Both the position numbers and the translations under genes were made by a program. Source: Thecamonas trahens ATCC 50062 (lineage: Eukaryota > Apusozoa > Apusomonadida > Apusomonadidae). From it: a stretch of 49,672 nucleotides of DNA. Where the stretch lies: NCBI RefSeq assembly GCF_000142905.1, contig NW_013657660.1, positions 173,983-223,654 of the forward strand. The letters run 5' to 3'. Numbering within the stretch: position 1 is the stretch's first letter; every line of letters begins with the position of its first letter. This document shows positions 16,431 through 25,803 of the stretch, piece after piece. The notes under the pieces were generated by a model, which saw only the letters and a program-made list of their open reading frames with translations, did not search any database and had not been told where the DNA came from.

Positions 16431-19400
16431 CTACCGGCGAGGTTCACGCTCGAGGGAGAGAGAGTAAAGACCATTGTCGTCGAGGCTCGAGGCCTGTGTG
16501 ACGATGGCACGGATCCATGGGACTTCGTCGTAGGTGAACGGAACTGCCTGGAACCGCTGAACCTGCATGATCATCGAGGCCGTCTGGTGGTGCTTGGTAA
16601 AGTTGACGACACCGGGCTTGTCCTGATACATGTCTGGGTTGCCATCGTCGATGAAGAACAGGTCCTGCAGGAACATGCCGAGGTACGGCAGCGCGGGTGT
16701 TGTCCGCGGCAGGCCGAAGAGGATGGAGCGATACTTGGAGTGGTTGAGCCGCGACGACATGACATCCTCGACAGCGGCGAGGCGGGCTTTGACCTTGGAC
16801 TTGATCAGCGCCTGGGAGTGGCGGAGCCGGAGGATGGGTGCCGAGTTAAGGGCGGCGATGATGGACATGAGCGAGTCAAAGTTGTTGCATGCCACGAGCT
16901 CGTGCGCAATGTACACAAACTTGGTGATGACTGCCGCCCGATCCTTGGGCTTCTCCCGCTTGAGGATTTCAAGCTGGACCCAGGCCGAGAGCTCGTTGAA
17001 CCGTGCGATCATGCGCATGACGTTGGGCGCGCGCGCAACTGTCGCAGACTTGGTCCACACCACGCGGATGAGCTCGCTTGGCCGGATGCGCTGGAAGAGC
17101 GAGAACGAGACCAGTGTCAGCTGCTTGGCCACGTCGACGGCATCAAGCGCGCAGATGTCGCGCTTACGGTACTTGGCGAGGAGGTCAGGTGTCGGCAAGG
17201 TTTCCTTGGCTCGCCGCTCCTCCTCCTTGCGGGTCCGGATCTGGTACGTGGCACGGTCGAGTGCGACAAGGAGTTGCGACGAGTGCTGCAGAAAGCCGTC
17301 GTCGACGAGGGTTGTCGATGCAAACGCCTGAATCTCCGAGAACAGCCGCGGCGCGCGGTCAAAATCGAACGGAAAGTGCTCGACCCAAAAGCGGAGGACG
17401 TAGATGACCCGGGCGCGGACACCGCGGACGTCGACTGAGCCGTCAGTCGGAGCATACAGATAGCGGCCCAGTAGCTTGGCGAGGAGATGGACCTTGGTGG
17501 TGAAACACTTGTAGGTGAGGAAGAAGACCCGCGTGAAGAGGTCCGACACGCCCGACGACAAGGTGAGGAACTCGACGAGCCGGTTGACTGTTCCGCCAGC
17601 AACCCGCTTTTTGGCGTTATAGTACAGTGGCGGCTCCGAGTCGAGCACATCCCAGATGCGTGCGTCGGGCTTGATGCTCTCGGTGGCATCCTGGTCGTAG
17701 TCGTCGACCGGTGAGACGACGGCAAGCGGGTCAAAGTCGATGGAGAGTCCGCCGCTGAGCCCAACGCCGCTTCGCTCGTGAATCGGTGAGCCCGACTCAT
17801 CCGAGCCGGCGTCCGAGCCGGAACCAATCTGCATGCTATCGGCGAGAGCGTCGAGGTCCTCCAGCGACGCGTCCTTGTTCTTGTCGATGCCGGCGAGCAT
17901 TTTCTGAAACTTGGCAAACTCGACGGTCGAGTGCTCCGGCTGGAGGACACCGCGCGAGCGGAGGAGGTCGATCGATGGCCGCCGCTCCAGCAGCGCCGGC
18001 AGGAGGCGCCGGGTGTTGGCAATAAGAGCAGAGTGGCCGGCTGAGGGCAAGCCGGAAGGCGCGGCGGCGGCGGCGACGTTGGCCCCGCGGTCGATGCGCA
18101 GGATGTTGCGGTCCTTGAGCTCGTCACGGGTCATCCGCAGCGAGAGCAGCCGCTCCAGACGTGCCGCCGCCCGCTTTTGCTTGCGGGACGAGATCAGGTC
18201 GGCCTGCGAGTCGGCGCCGCCGCTCGACGCCGAGCCGTTCGAGACGTCGTCACGGACGGGCGCGTCCCCGCGGCCTCTGCCGGGCCCGGTGTCGCGCGAC
18301 TGTTCCTGGCTGCGCCTGGCGCCGGCCAGATCAGTGAGCGAGCCATGGGCGGCGCGGGCAGAGCCGGCTCCGCGTCGCGACCCGTTCGCCCGGCGCTTTG
18401 AGTTGCGCCACGAGTCGATGGCGGCGGCGCGGCGCTTGCGCTCTTCACGCGCCCGCTCATACTCGGACGTCTCAGCCTCGAGTTTGGCCTTGGCGGTTTG
18501 GAACTTGAGCTGGCGCTCATAGTCTTGCGCGCGAATGGCAGCCATGGCGACGTGGTCCTCGTACGCCGGGTCGAGGTGCGGATGGCCCACGCGCGCTCTC
18601 GCCGCCTCGGGCACCCGGCGCTCGTTCCAGCGAGCCGCCGGCTTCCACCGGACTGCAGGCGACGAGGCCGAGGCGAGAGCTGCGGCGGCGCGCTCGGCCT
18701 CCTCGGCCTGTCGCGCTGCTAGCTCGGCTTGTCGCGAGCGGTAGACCTGGGCAGCCACTCTGCGCTCCATGTGCTCGATCTGTGCGTCGCGACGGCAACG
18801 CTGTTTGGCACGCGCAAGCGCGCGCTTGGTGCGGTCGGAAGCGCGCCGGCCGAGCGACCCGCCGGTCGCCTTCCGGCCCGAGCCCCTGCGTGAGCTAGCA
18901 CCGACGCCCGACGCGAGTGCAGCTGACTTGGAGAGCGAGGCTAGAAGATGGGCCGGCGAGGCGGCAGGTCGGTTGCTCTTGGCGGGCGTCATGTCAAGTC
19001 GCAGCTTGGGCGGAGTGTACGGCGCCGGTGGCGGTGGGGTGGCAAGCATGCTGGGATGAACAGGCTGGCCTGTGGGCGTCTGCTTGTGGCTGCGATGCTT
19101 GCGCCGCTTACGGCGGCGTGGCGTGGTGCTGCTCTCTGGGCGATCGCGTCGCGGCGCACGGCGGCGGGACGCGGTCGGCTTGCGGTCGCGCGGCGACGGC
19201 ACCAGCTCGGACACCGACTCTACTTCCATGTCCGGCTCTGTTGCGCGGACCTGAGTCTGGCTCTCCAGCACGTCATCGAGGATGACGGCGTGCGGAGTTG
19301 TGGCTTTGGCCGAGGGAGTGGGATGAGTCGTGGACTCAAGACTGGTCTCGGCCTTGGTGGCGACCTCGGTCTCGGCCTTGGTGGTGAACTCGGCCTCGGC

Positions 19401-20516
19401 CTTGGTGGTGTGCTCGGCCTCGGTCTTGGTGGTGTGCTCGGCCTCGGTCTTGGTGAGGGCCGCGGTCTCGGCTCTGGCGGCGGCCTCGGCCTCGGTCTCG
19501 ACGACAGGCTCAGCCTTGGACTCAACCTCGACGACGGGCTCAGCCTTGGACTCAACCTCGACAACGGGCTCAGCCTTGGACTCAACCTCGACAACGGGCT
19601 CAGCCTTGGACTCAACCTCGACGACGGGCTCAGCCTCGGCCTCAACCTCAACAGCGGGCTCAGCCTCATCCTCAACCTCGACAACGGGCTCAGCCTCATC
19701 CTCGACCTCAACGACGGGCTCATCCTCATCCTCGACCTCAACGACGGGCTCATCCTCATCCTCAACCTCGACAACGGGCTCAGCCTCATCCTCAACAACG
19801 GGCTCAGCCTCATCCTCAACAACGGGTTCGGGACCGAGCTCGGCATTGGTCACAGCCTCAGCCTCCCCCTCCCCCCCATCAATGCCACCCTCGCCTCCAC
19901 TCTCGCCCTCAGAGTCTCCACCACCGCCAACAACACCATCGTCCAACAAAAACGCATCCTCAGCTTCCGCATCGTCCATGACAGCCACTGGCTCAACATC
20001 AGCAACCTCGTAGTCGTCCTCGGTGACCACAGTAATCTCCGAGGCATCAAAGTCAAACGACGAAACGTCGACAGGCGGCTCACCGTCGCCATCGCCATCA
20101 TCGTCGTCACTTTCATCACTGCCATCGTCGTCGTCGCTCGACGATGCGCGGAGCAGGGCGTCGTCATCGTCGCCGGCCAGTAAGTTGTTGAGGCTGTTGT
20201 CGGAACCACCAACGAGTGCGGACATGCCGTCCGAGAGCTGGACCGACGAGCCGACCGAGCCGTCAACCTCGTCAGACTCGGCGAGCAGGGCGTCCAGCTC
20301 CGGATTCTTCGCCTCGTCGCCCTCGCCCGACGAGAGCCCCAGGTCCAGCACCTCGTCGTCGTCGCTCAGCTCCAGCTCGCCCAGCCCGAGTCCGTCGTCG
20401 TGGTCGTCGTCGCCGAGGCCGAGCTCGAGCTCGTCGTCGTCGGACAGCTCCAACCCCAGCCCCAGCTCCAGCTCCAACTCGTCGCTGTCAGACAGCAGCA
20501 GCTCGTCGTCGGACAT
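16431..20516 (-). CDS. Ras guanine nucleotide exchange factor with acidic repeat N-terminus
   Basis: A 1361-aa protein whose C-terminal third is a RasGEF module that loads GTP onto Ras-family GTPases. The RasGEF-N region is at about 965-1080 (GGTVNRLVEFLTLSSG, FFLTYKCFTTKVHLLAKLL). The CDC25-type catalytic domain is at about 1110-1355: IRPSELIRVVWTK, MRMIARFNELSAWVQLEI, ACNNFDSLMSIIAALNSAP, LPYLGMFLQDLFFIDDGN and QVQRFQAVPF. The N-terminal 450 residues are extremely acidic (Asp/Glu/Ser/Leu) and include about a dozen EPVVEVE-type repeats. Then come Lys/Arg-rich stretches and a possible coiled coil (about 600-720). At about 876-887, DKNKDASLEDLD fits an EF-hand calcium loop pattern (D,N,D,S,E,D). 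The target GTPase cannot be told. The start at 20516 (MSDDELLLSDSDE) is the first ATG after C/T-rich leader. Confidence 0.9.
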   Translation of the reverse strand: MSDDELLLSDSDELELELGLGLELSDDDELELGLGDDDHDDGLGLGELELSDDDEVLDLGLSSGEGDEAKNPELDALLAESDEVDGSVGSSVQLSDGMSALVGGSDNSLNNLLAGDDDDALLRASSSDDDDGSDESDDDDGDGDGEPPVDVSSFDFDASEITVVTEDDYEVADVEPVAVMDDAEAEDAFLLDDGVVGGGGDSEGESGGEGGIDGGEGEAEAVTNAELGPEPVVEDEAEPVVEDEAEPVVEVEDEDEPVVEVEDEDEPVVEVEDEAEPVVEVEDEAEPAVEVEAEAEPVVEVESKAEPVVEVESKAEPVVEVESKAEPVVEVESKAEPVVETEAEAAARAETAALTKTEAEHTTKTEAEHTTKAEAEFTTKAETEVATKAETSLESTTHPTPSAKATTPHAVILDDVLESQTQVRATEPDMEVESVSELVPSPRDRKPTASRRRAPRRDRPESSTTPRRRKRRKHRSHKQTPTGQPVHPSMLATPPPPAPYTPPKLRLDMTPAKSNRPAASPAHLLASLSKSAALASGVGASSRRGSGRKATGGSLGRRASDRTKRALARAKQRCRRDAQIEHMERRVAAQVYRSRQAELAARQAEEAERAAAALASASSPAVRWKPAARWNERRVPEAARARVGHPHLDPAYEDHVAMAAIRAQDYERQLKFQTAKAKLEAETSEYERAREERKRRAAAIDSWRNSKRRANGSRRGAGSARAAHGSLTDLAGARRSQEQSRDTGPGRGRGDAPVRDDVSNGSASSGGADSQADLISSRKQKRAAARLERLLSLRMTRDELKDRNILRIDRGANVAAAAAPSGLPSAGHSALIANTRRLLPALLERRPSIDLLRSRGVLQPEHSTVEFAKFQKMLAGIDKNKDASLEDLDALADSMQIGSGSDAGSDESGSPIHERSGVGLSGGLSIDFDPLAVVSPVDDYDQDATESIKPDARIWDVLDSEPPLYYNAKKRVAGGTVNRLVEFLTLSSGVSDLFTRVFFLTYKCFTTKVHLLAKLLGRYLYAPTDGSVDVRGVRARVIYVLRFWVEHFPFDFDRAPRLFSEIQAFASTTLVDDGFLQHSSQLLVALDRATYQIRTRKEEERRAKETLPTPDLLAKYRKRDICALDAVDVAKQLTLVSFSLFQRIRPSELIRVVWTKSATVARAPNVMRMIARFNELSAWVQLEILKREKPKDRAAVITKFVYIAHELVACNNFDSLMSIIAALNSAPILRLRHSQALIKSKVKARLAAVEDVMSSRLNHSKYRSILFGLPRTTPALPYLGMFLQDLFFIDDGNPDMYQDKPGVVNFTKHHQTASMIMQVQRFQAVPFTYDEVPWIRAIVTQASSLDDNGLYSLSLEREPRR
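19500..19840. repeat. in-frame ~30-bp minisatellite in RasGEF gene
   Basis: Tandem units of about 30 bases (24-30) coding for EPVVEVESKA and relatives, roughly twelve copies in all, four of them nearly identical at DNA level (about 19500-19620). It lies wholly within the acidic N-terminal part of the RasGEF coding sequence and keeps frame. Confidence 0.9.
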
Positions 20517-21034
20517 GTCTCCTCGACCTGCTGTCTTCCCGCGACTGTGAGCAGCCAGTGCAGTGTGTCGTCGTCGCCGTCGCCGTCGTCGTCGTCGTCA
20601 GACGCAAACACCAATGTCTGCCAACGTCCGCCACCCGTCACCCGCCATCCGCCAACCGCTTGATCGCGATCACAGCCCTGCGAGCCACCCTCCACCACGC
20701 CAACCACACCCACACAACCTCGTCCACACCCACACCTATCTCACCCGCCCGTCACACCCGTCCTCCACACTCCACACAACACCCCACCACCACCCACCGC
20801 TCGCACCCAGTCGCCCACCATGCCGTACGTCATATGCCTACCCCTCCACTCCATCCCGCCGCTCCCACGTCGCCGGGTGCCGAAAAAGGTCGTGAATTGG
20901 TTTTTGGGCTGGCGGTAGATTCCCGGACCGAGTCGTCATCGTAGCCGACGGCGCAGGCACAGCGTTGCAGGCGTCGCAAAGCGGGGACCGCCAGAGGCAC
21001 GCACTCGACACCCATACTCACAACCGCACGGGGC
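20517..21034. other. divergent intergenic region (RasGEF / Scc3)
   Basis: 518 bases between two outward-facing starts. It holds GTC/CGT triplet repeats (about 20566-20600), a CCACAC-rich pyrimidine leader (about 20690-20820), and a short ORF (20820-20918) described separately. Both promoters must lie here. No TATA box was identified. Confidence 0.5.
20820..20918 (+). other. candidate upstream ORF (32 codons)
   Basis: An ATG in a good context (CCCACCATGC) follows a CA/CC-rich leader like those in front of other genes here. It opens 32 codons (MPYVICLPLHS ... VVNWFLGWR) and then a TAG. It lies 117 bases ahead of the Scc3 start and could act as an upstream ORF or be a first exon. Nothing else supports translation. 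Confidence 0.25.
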
Positions 21035-24000
21035 ATGTCCAGACGCCGGTCGCGCCGCACGTCGACGGCTGCTTCGGCCGCGTCGCCGGTACCCATGGCG
21101 GTGGAGAAGGAGAACGTGGCCAACGCGCGCTCGGCATCGCCCTCGCCCTCGCCCGCGCCGGCCAAGGCAGCGTCCGCGGGCGAAGACCAGCTCCCGCCGG
21201 AGCTCGAAGGCATGTCGCTCATATTTACCGGTCTGGTCGACAAGAAGACCAAGGTCGTGGATCTTGTGGCGTCGTGGATGGAGACGTTTGACGAGTCGGC
21301 CGACGACGGCCTCGCCGCGCTCGTCAACTTTGTCCTCCACTGCACCGGCTCGACGATCCTGCTCTCAACAACGCAGGTCCTCACCGAGGACCTCGACCCG
21401 CTGCTTGCCGCCATCGTCAAGGAGTTTACCCATCCGACGTACCCGCTCGTCAACCCCGATCTGAAGAAAAAGGTCAAGTTCGGCCCGCGGCTCGAGGCCT
21501 TTTGGGCCGAGCTCATCAACCTCGCCGCCAACTCGCTTCTCCCGGCCGAGGATGTTTTCGCCACCCTCCTCCGCTGGATTACCGCCATGTCCTCGTGCAC
21601 CGTCCGCGCCTTCCGCCACACCGCCACCATCACTGCCTACGCCATCATGGCGCCGCTGATGGGCGTGGCCCAGGCCGGTCTCCGCCAGCTCTCGCTTGCC
21701 GAGCGGCAGATGCTCACCTTTGCCAAACAAGCCACTGCTGCCGGGTCCGACGGCGACGACGACGACGACGATGATGATGACGATGACTCGCCGACGCCCA
21801 TGGACGAAGAGTCCGCCGTCGGAAAGCGCCGGTCGTCACGCGGCTCGCGCAACATGGCCTCGCGCATTGACATGCTCAAGAACCGCATCGCGACCCTCAA
21901 GATCAACGTCGCTCGCGCCGAGTCCTTCCTCAAGTCGCTCTTCTCCACCATCTTTGTCCACCGCTACCGCGACTCGGTCGGCCTCCTCCGCGCCAAGTCA
22001 ATCGCCGCTCTCGGCGAGTGGATTGCCGGCTACCCCAAGATCTTCCTCGAGCCGTCGTACCTCAAGTACCTCGGGTGGACGCTGTCGGACAAGGACGCCA
22101 ACGTGCGGCTGGCCGCGCTCAAGGCGCTCCGCGGCCTCTATGACGATTCCAACGCCATCACTGCCCTCTCGTCGTTCACAGAGCGCTTCCGCGGACGCAT
22201 CCTTGAGATGGCCAAGGACTCGTCGGTCAACGTTGCCGTCGAAGCCCTCGGCACGCTGTCCGCGCTCCTCGAGACCTCGATGCTCGAGCAGTCGGACATC
22301 GACGCCGTCTACTTTTACATCTCGGTTGAGAACCGCAAGATCCGCACCGAGGCCGCGCACTTTGTCCGCAAGCACCTCTTTGACATCATCATCGCCTCGC
22401 AGCTTCTGCCCGGCCAGTCGGACGACGAAGTCGACAAGGCCCGCGTCCGCGGTTTTGTCCAGTTTGTCCTCAACTTTAGCTACCAGGCGCAGAACCCGGT
22501 CTACATTGTTGACGCCCTCTTCAAGCACGCCCCGTGCCTCACCGCCTGGCCCGTCATGCTCGACCTACTCCAGGAAGAGCCGGCGTCGAACGTCGACCCG
22601 GGCACCCACGCCGCCGAGCAGGACCTCCTCGTCCGCGTCCTCGCAGCCTGCGCCCGCCTCGCCACCGGCGGCTCGGTCATTCCCAACGAGCCGGCGCATG
22701 TGTCGGCCTCGGCCGCCGCCGCCGCCGCCGCCGCCATCCGCACCACCTTTCTCCCGCGCATGACCGATCTCTTTGCGCTCTTTGCCGGCAAGCCGCCGCA
22801 GCTGGCCCTCCTTCTCGAGCTCGTCGAGGTCATGGACCTCTCCGATGTCGCTGCCGACGACTCGCTCCGCGACGCCTTTGACGCCTGCCTCGCCGCCGCC
22901 CACAAGCTCCTCTTTGCCTCGGCCGAGCCTGAGGTCTTTGCCCAGGTCGCCGGCCTCTACGGCACCCTCCTCGCCGCCGCCCCACAACTGACGACCAAGG
23001 TCGAGAACGCGCTCGCTCAGGACCTGTACGCCATGGTTGAGTCCGTCGACAACGCCCGCGCCGGCGGAAGCATGCCCGATCCGGCCTCGGCCGCCGGCCG
23101 TGACAATCTGCGCACCCTAGCCCTCGCCCTCCAACGTGCCGCCGCCTTTGCCACCGCCCACGACCTCTCGCTCCACGACGCCGCGCCCCTCGTCGACGCC
23201 GCCGCCGCCTTTATCGACGTCGCCGTCGCCGCCCTCGCCGCCGCCGCCGATCCGGCATCCGTCGCCGACTGCTACTCGCCGGCCGCCCTCGACGCCGCCC
23301 TCCGCATTCTCTTTGGTCACGCCGCCTGGGCCCGTGCCCGCGTCGAGGAGCCGCTCGTTGCGCTCGCCGCCAAAGAGAGCGCCGGCGAGACCGTGCCCGA
23401 GGAATCGATCCTCGGCGTCAAGACCGAGGTGGCTGCAGTGCTCGAGGCCTACGCCGGCCTTGTCCGCGCCGTCGAGAGCCTCCTCCTCCCGTCAGCCGCC
23501 GTCAAGCTCGGGCCGACCGACTACCTACCGACGCTCTGCACAGCCGTCGGCGTGGCGGTCGATGCCGCGCTCCTCTTTGCGCCGCGCCTCGGCGAGACAG
23601 CGCTCGCGCCGCTCGCCACCCCGCTGTCGACCCCGCTGCAGGCCGACATGGTGTCGTTCATGGAGCAGCTGTTTGAGGCGTACGAGAACGCGTACGCCGA
23701 CGAGTCGGTGCCCGATGACGTCCTCGGCGCCGTCTACGACGCAACCGACGCCACCCTTGGTGCTCTTGTCCGTGGCTTTGCCTTTGGTGGCCTCGACACG
23801 GCCTACGCCGCCCACCTCGTCACCCACTACCAGGAGCACGATCGGCTCTTTGCGCCCGTCATCGGCGGCATGGTCAAGCGCATGGTTACGCGTCTCTCCG
23901 CCGCCGTCGCCGAGCCGCTCATCGAGGCCCTCAAGTTCAAGCTGGCCGACGCCGAGGAGCACGCCAAGCTCCTGCCCAAGGGTCAGACCCGCCGCCTCAC

Positions 24001-24739
24001 CGCATCTGACTCCCTCCGCGCCCCGATCCGCCGTCTCGCCACCAAGCTCGCCGCAGACACCAAGGACGCTATCCTCGTTGTCCAGCAGATCTTTGCCCTC
24101 GGCATCCCGGCCGCGCTCGCCGACGCGCCCACCAACTTTGCCCTCTTGGACGGTCTCGCCTCCTTTTCCTCGCGCCTCAACGCCGACCAAAAGGCTGAGG
24201 TCCTCAAGTTCCTCGAGGCCAACTTTAAGGCGCTCGAGAAAAACCTCATTTTCGCCAAGGAGGACATCGACATGTACAACAAGCTCCGTGCCAAGCTCGG
24301 CGCCTCGGTTCCGCCGCCCGCAAAGCCTGCGTCGGCCAAGGCCAAGGCCAAGAAGAGCAACAAGACCAAGCGCTCGTCGCGCAAGGCCTCGCACGGGAAG
24401 ATCACCATCGCCTCACTGACAGAAGACCACACTTCGGTCGTCCCCGTCCTAGGCGCGAAGCGCAAGTCCAAGCGTGCCCGCAAGTCGTCCAACCTCTCGA
24501 GCGACCTCCTCGTCACCCCGCCGTCCAAGGCCCGCAAGAACTCGGCTCGCACCTCGCCGTCATCCACCACCGCCCCGCTCACCCTTGAGGCCCTCGACGC
24601 GCCTTCGCCTACACCACCTGTCGGCGACCCTGCCGGCGGCGTCGGCCTCCCGCCAGCCGACGACGACATTGTCGACGACCACGCCGACGAGGACTTTGCC
24701 GCTCCGCGTCGTCGTCGCGCCCGCCGCTCGCTCCTCTGA
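21035..24739 (+). CDS. cohesin subunit Scc3/STAG
   Basis: The HEAT-repeat subunit of cohesin that binds the kleisin and DNA and holds sister chromatids together in the nucleus. The protein is 1234 aa, close to the family's usual 1000-1250. The N-terminus is Ser/Arg-rich. The STAG-type segment follows (SLIFTGLVDKKTKVVDLV, LVNFVLHCTGST, FWAELINLAANS), with an acidic Asp run at about 240-250. The conserved block RIDMLKNRIATLKINVARAESFLKSLFSTIFVHRYRD, then YLKYLGWTLSDKDANVRLAALKALRGLY, is the best match to STAG/Scc3. HEAT-like helices continue to about residue 1090. The tail is Lys/Arg/Ser-rich (KSNKTKRSSRKASHGK), as in many cohesin STAG tails, and ends in RRRRARRSLL. No introns are needed. The start at 21035 (MSRRRSRRTST) has no clear competitor except an internal Met about 20 residues on. 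Confidence 0.92.
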   Translation: MSRRRSRRTSTAASAASPVPMAVEKENVANARSASPSPSPAPAKAASAGEDQLPPELEGMSLIFTGLVDKKTKVVDLVASWMETFDESADDGLAALVNFVLHCTGSTILLSTTQVLTEDLDPLLAAIVKEFTHPTYPLVNPDLKKKVKFGPRLEAFWAELINLAANSLLPAEDVFATLLRWITAMSSCTVRAFRHTATITAYAIMAPLMGVAQAGLRQLSLAERQMLTFAKQATAAGSDGDDDDDDDDDDDSPTPMDEESAVGKRRSSRGSRNMASRIDMLKNRIATLKINVARAESFLKSLFSTIFVHRYRDSVGLLRAKSIAALGEWIAGYPKIFLEPSYLKYLGWTLSDKDANVRLAALKALRGLYDDSNAITALSSFTERFRGRILEMAKDSSVNVAVEALGTLSALLETSMLEQSDIDAVYFYISVENRKIRTEAAHFVRKHLFDIIIASQLLPGQSDDEVDKARVRGFVQFVLNFSYQAQNPVYIVDALFKHAPCLTAWPVMLDLLQEEPASNVDPGTHAAEQDLLVRVLAACARLATGGSVIPNEPAHVSASAAAAAAAAIRTTFLPRMTDLFALFAGKPPQLALLLELVEVMDLSDVAADDSLRDAFDACLAAAHKLLFASAEPEVFAQVAGLYGTLLAAAPQLTTKVENALAQDLYAMVESVDNARAGGSMPDPASAAGRDNLRTLALALQRAAAFATAHDLSLHDAAPLVDAAAAFIDVAVAALAAAADPASVADCYSPAALDAALRILFGHAAWARARVEEPLVALAAKESAGETVPEESILGVKTEVAAVLEAYAGLVRAVESLLLPSAAVKLGPTDYLPTLCTAVGVAVDAALLFAPRLGETALAPLATPLSTPLQADMVSFMEQLFEAYENAYADESVPDDVLGAVYDATDATLGALVRGFAFGGLDTAYAAHLVTHYQEHDRLFAPVIGGMVKRMVTRLSAAVAEPLIEALKFKLADAEEHAKLLPKGQTRRLTASDSLRAPIRRLATKLAADTKDAILVVQQIFALGIPAALADAPTNFALLDGLASFSSRLNADQKAEVLKFLEANFKALEKNLIFAKEDIDMYNKLRAKLGASVPPPAKPASAKAKAKKSNKTKRSSRKASHGKITIASLTEDHTSVVPVLGAKRKSKRARKSSNLSSDLLVTPPSKARKNSARTSPSSTTAPLTLEALDAPSPTPPVGDPAGGVGLPPADDDIVDDHADEDFAAPRRRRARRSLL

Positions 24740-24780
24740 ACCGACTGCCCACCACCTGCGCTACCCCATGTAAACTGTTC

Positions 24781-25803
24781 TCATCGTGGCACTTTGGTTA
24801 TCATCGCCAGCTCCTCGGCCGAGAGCGACGACGACGACCGCCCGGCCACCTTGATCCGTCCGCGTGGTCGCTCGCGGGTGGAGGAGGGGAGCACAGCCGG
24901 AGGCGGCGCAGCTCGCGACGGCGCAGCTGGGGCGGGTGCAGCCGGCGCCGGTTGTGTTGGCGACGGCGCAGCTTGTGGCGGCGCTGCCGGCGGCGGATTA
25001 ATACCAAGCAGCGCAAGCGTCTCGGCTGCAGTCAGCCGCTCGGCGGGATCTAGGGTGAGCAGGCCGGCGACGAGTGCGCGGAGGGTCTCAGCATCAGCCT
25101 GGCTCGCGCCCGGCGCGGCGCAAAAGTCCGGCAGCCCGCGAAGCAGCGCGCCTGTCGCAACATCAAAGTCCGGCAGGCAGCCGAGGGCAAGCTGATAAAG
25201 TACGACGCCAAGTGACCACATGTCATCGGCCGGCGAGGGCGGGTAGCCGGCGGTGGCGTGCGGCGAGGCATACGCCGGCGAGCCGGCAAAGCCAGCCACG
25301 TCGGCGCCTGCATCGGCGCGCGCGGCGCGGACCGGCGAAGACACGCCATAGTCAGCAAGGATCATGGTGCCATCGGCATCCACCAGCACATTGGCCGGCT
25401 TGACGTCGCCGTGGACAATCGGCTCCGACCACCATCCGGACTCCTGGGCCGCGTGCAGAGCAGCGAGCGCCGAGCCGACGGCGGACGCAGCAGCGAGCGC
25501 AGATGCCGCCGATGAAGCAGCGGCGTCGAGCGAGCCGCCGGGAAGGTAGCGGTATACCAGAGCGAGGCCCGGGCCGGCCGGATTGCGCACAGCACCGGCG
25601 CACGGCAGCAGATGCGGCGAGTACGCATCGGCGCAGGCAAAGAGCTCGGCCTCGGCTGCCGCCGCAGCCCCAGCCGCAGGCGCCCACGACGTCTTGAGCA
25701 CCAGCTCTGCGCCACTGCCCTTGTCAACAACTCGGAGTGTGGCCGCATGCGGCCGTAGAACCAGCCGCTCAACCACCCGCAGTGCCGCTACATCGAGTTC
25801 CAT
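24781..25803 (-). CDS. divergent Ser/Thr protein kinase, possibly pseudokinase
   Basis: A 340-aa protein with a eukaryotic protein kinase fold. I choose the methionine at 25803 (MELDVAALRVVERL) since the extra 32 residues up to 25899 are leader-like. Seen in order: no proper glycine loop (LRPHAATLRVV), ELVLKTS (VAIK lysine), LPGGSLDAA, the catalytic loop IVHGDVKPANVLV (HGD in place of HRD), ILADYGVS (DYG in place of DFG) and GSPAYASPHATAG, where the Glu of the APE motif is replaced. SPADDMWSLGVVLYQLALG then matches subdomain IX. The metal-binding Asp and catalytic Asp are present, so activity is possible but not certain. The C-terminus is a Pro/Ala-rich linker and a basic tail. The substrate is unknown. 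It is convergent with Scc3 (41 bases between stops). Confidence 0.8.
   Translation of the reverse strand: MELDVAALRVVERLVLRPHAATLRVVDKGSGAELVLKTSWAPAAGAAAAAEAELFACADAYSPHLLPCAGAVRNPAGPGLALVYRYLPGGSLDAAASSAASALAAASAVGSALAALHAAQESGWWSEPIVHGDVKPANVLVDADGTMILADYGVSSPVRAARADAGADVAGFAGSPAYASPHATAGYPPSPADDMWSLGVVLYQLALGCLPDFDVATGALLRGLPDFCAAPGASQADAETLRALVAGLLTLDPAERLTAAETLALLGINPPPAAPPQAAPSPTQPAPAAPAPAAPSRAAPPPAVLPSSTRERPRGRIKVAGRSSSSLSAEELAMITKVPR

Noticed and set aside
16266..17438. 390-aa plus-strand ORF opposite the RasGEF catalytic domain
   Set aside because: Antisense shadow of strongly conserved RasGEF sequence. GC-rich third positions suppress stops on the other strand.
20830..21633. 267-aa minus-strand ORF near the Scc3 start
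   Set aside because: Overlaps conserved Scc3 sequence antisense and the spacer. No recognisable feature.
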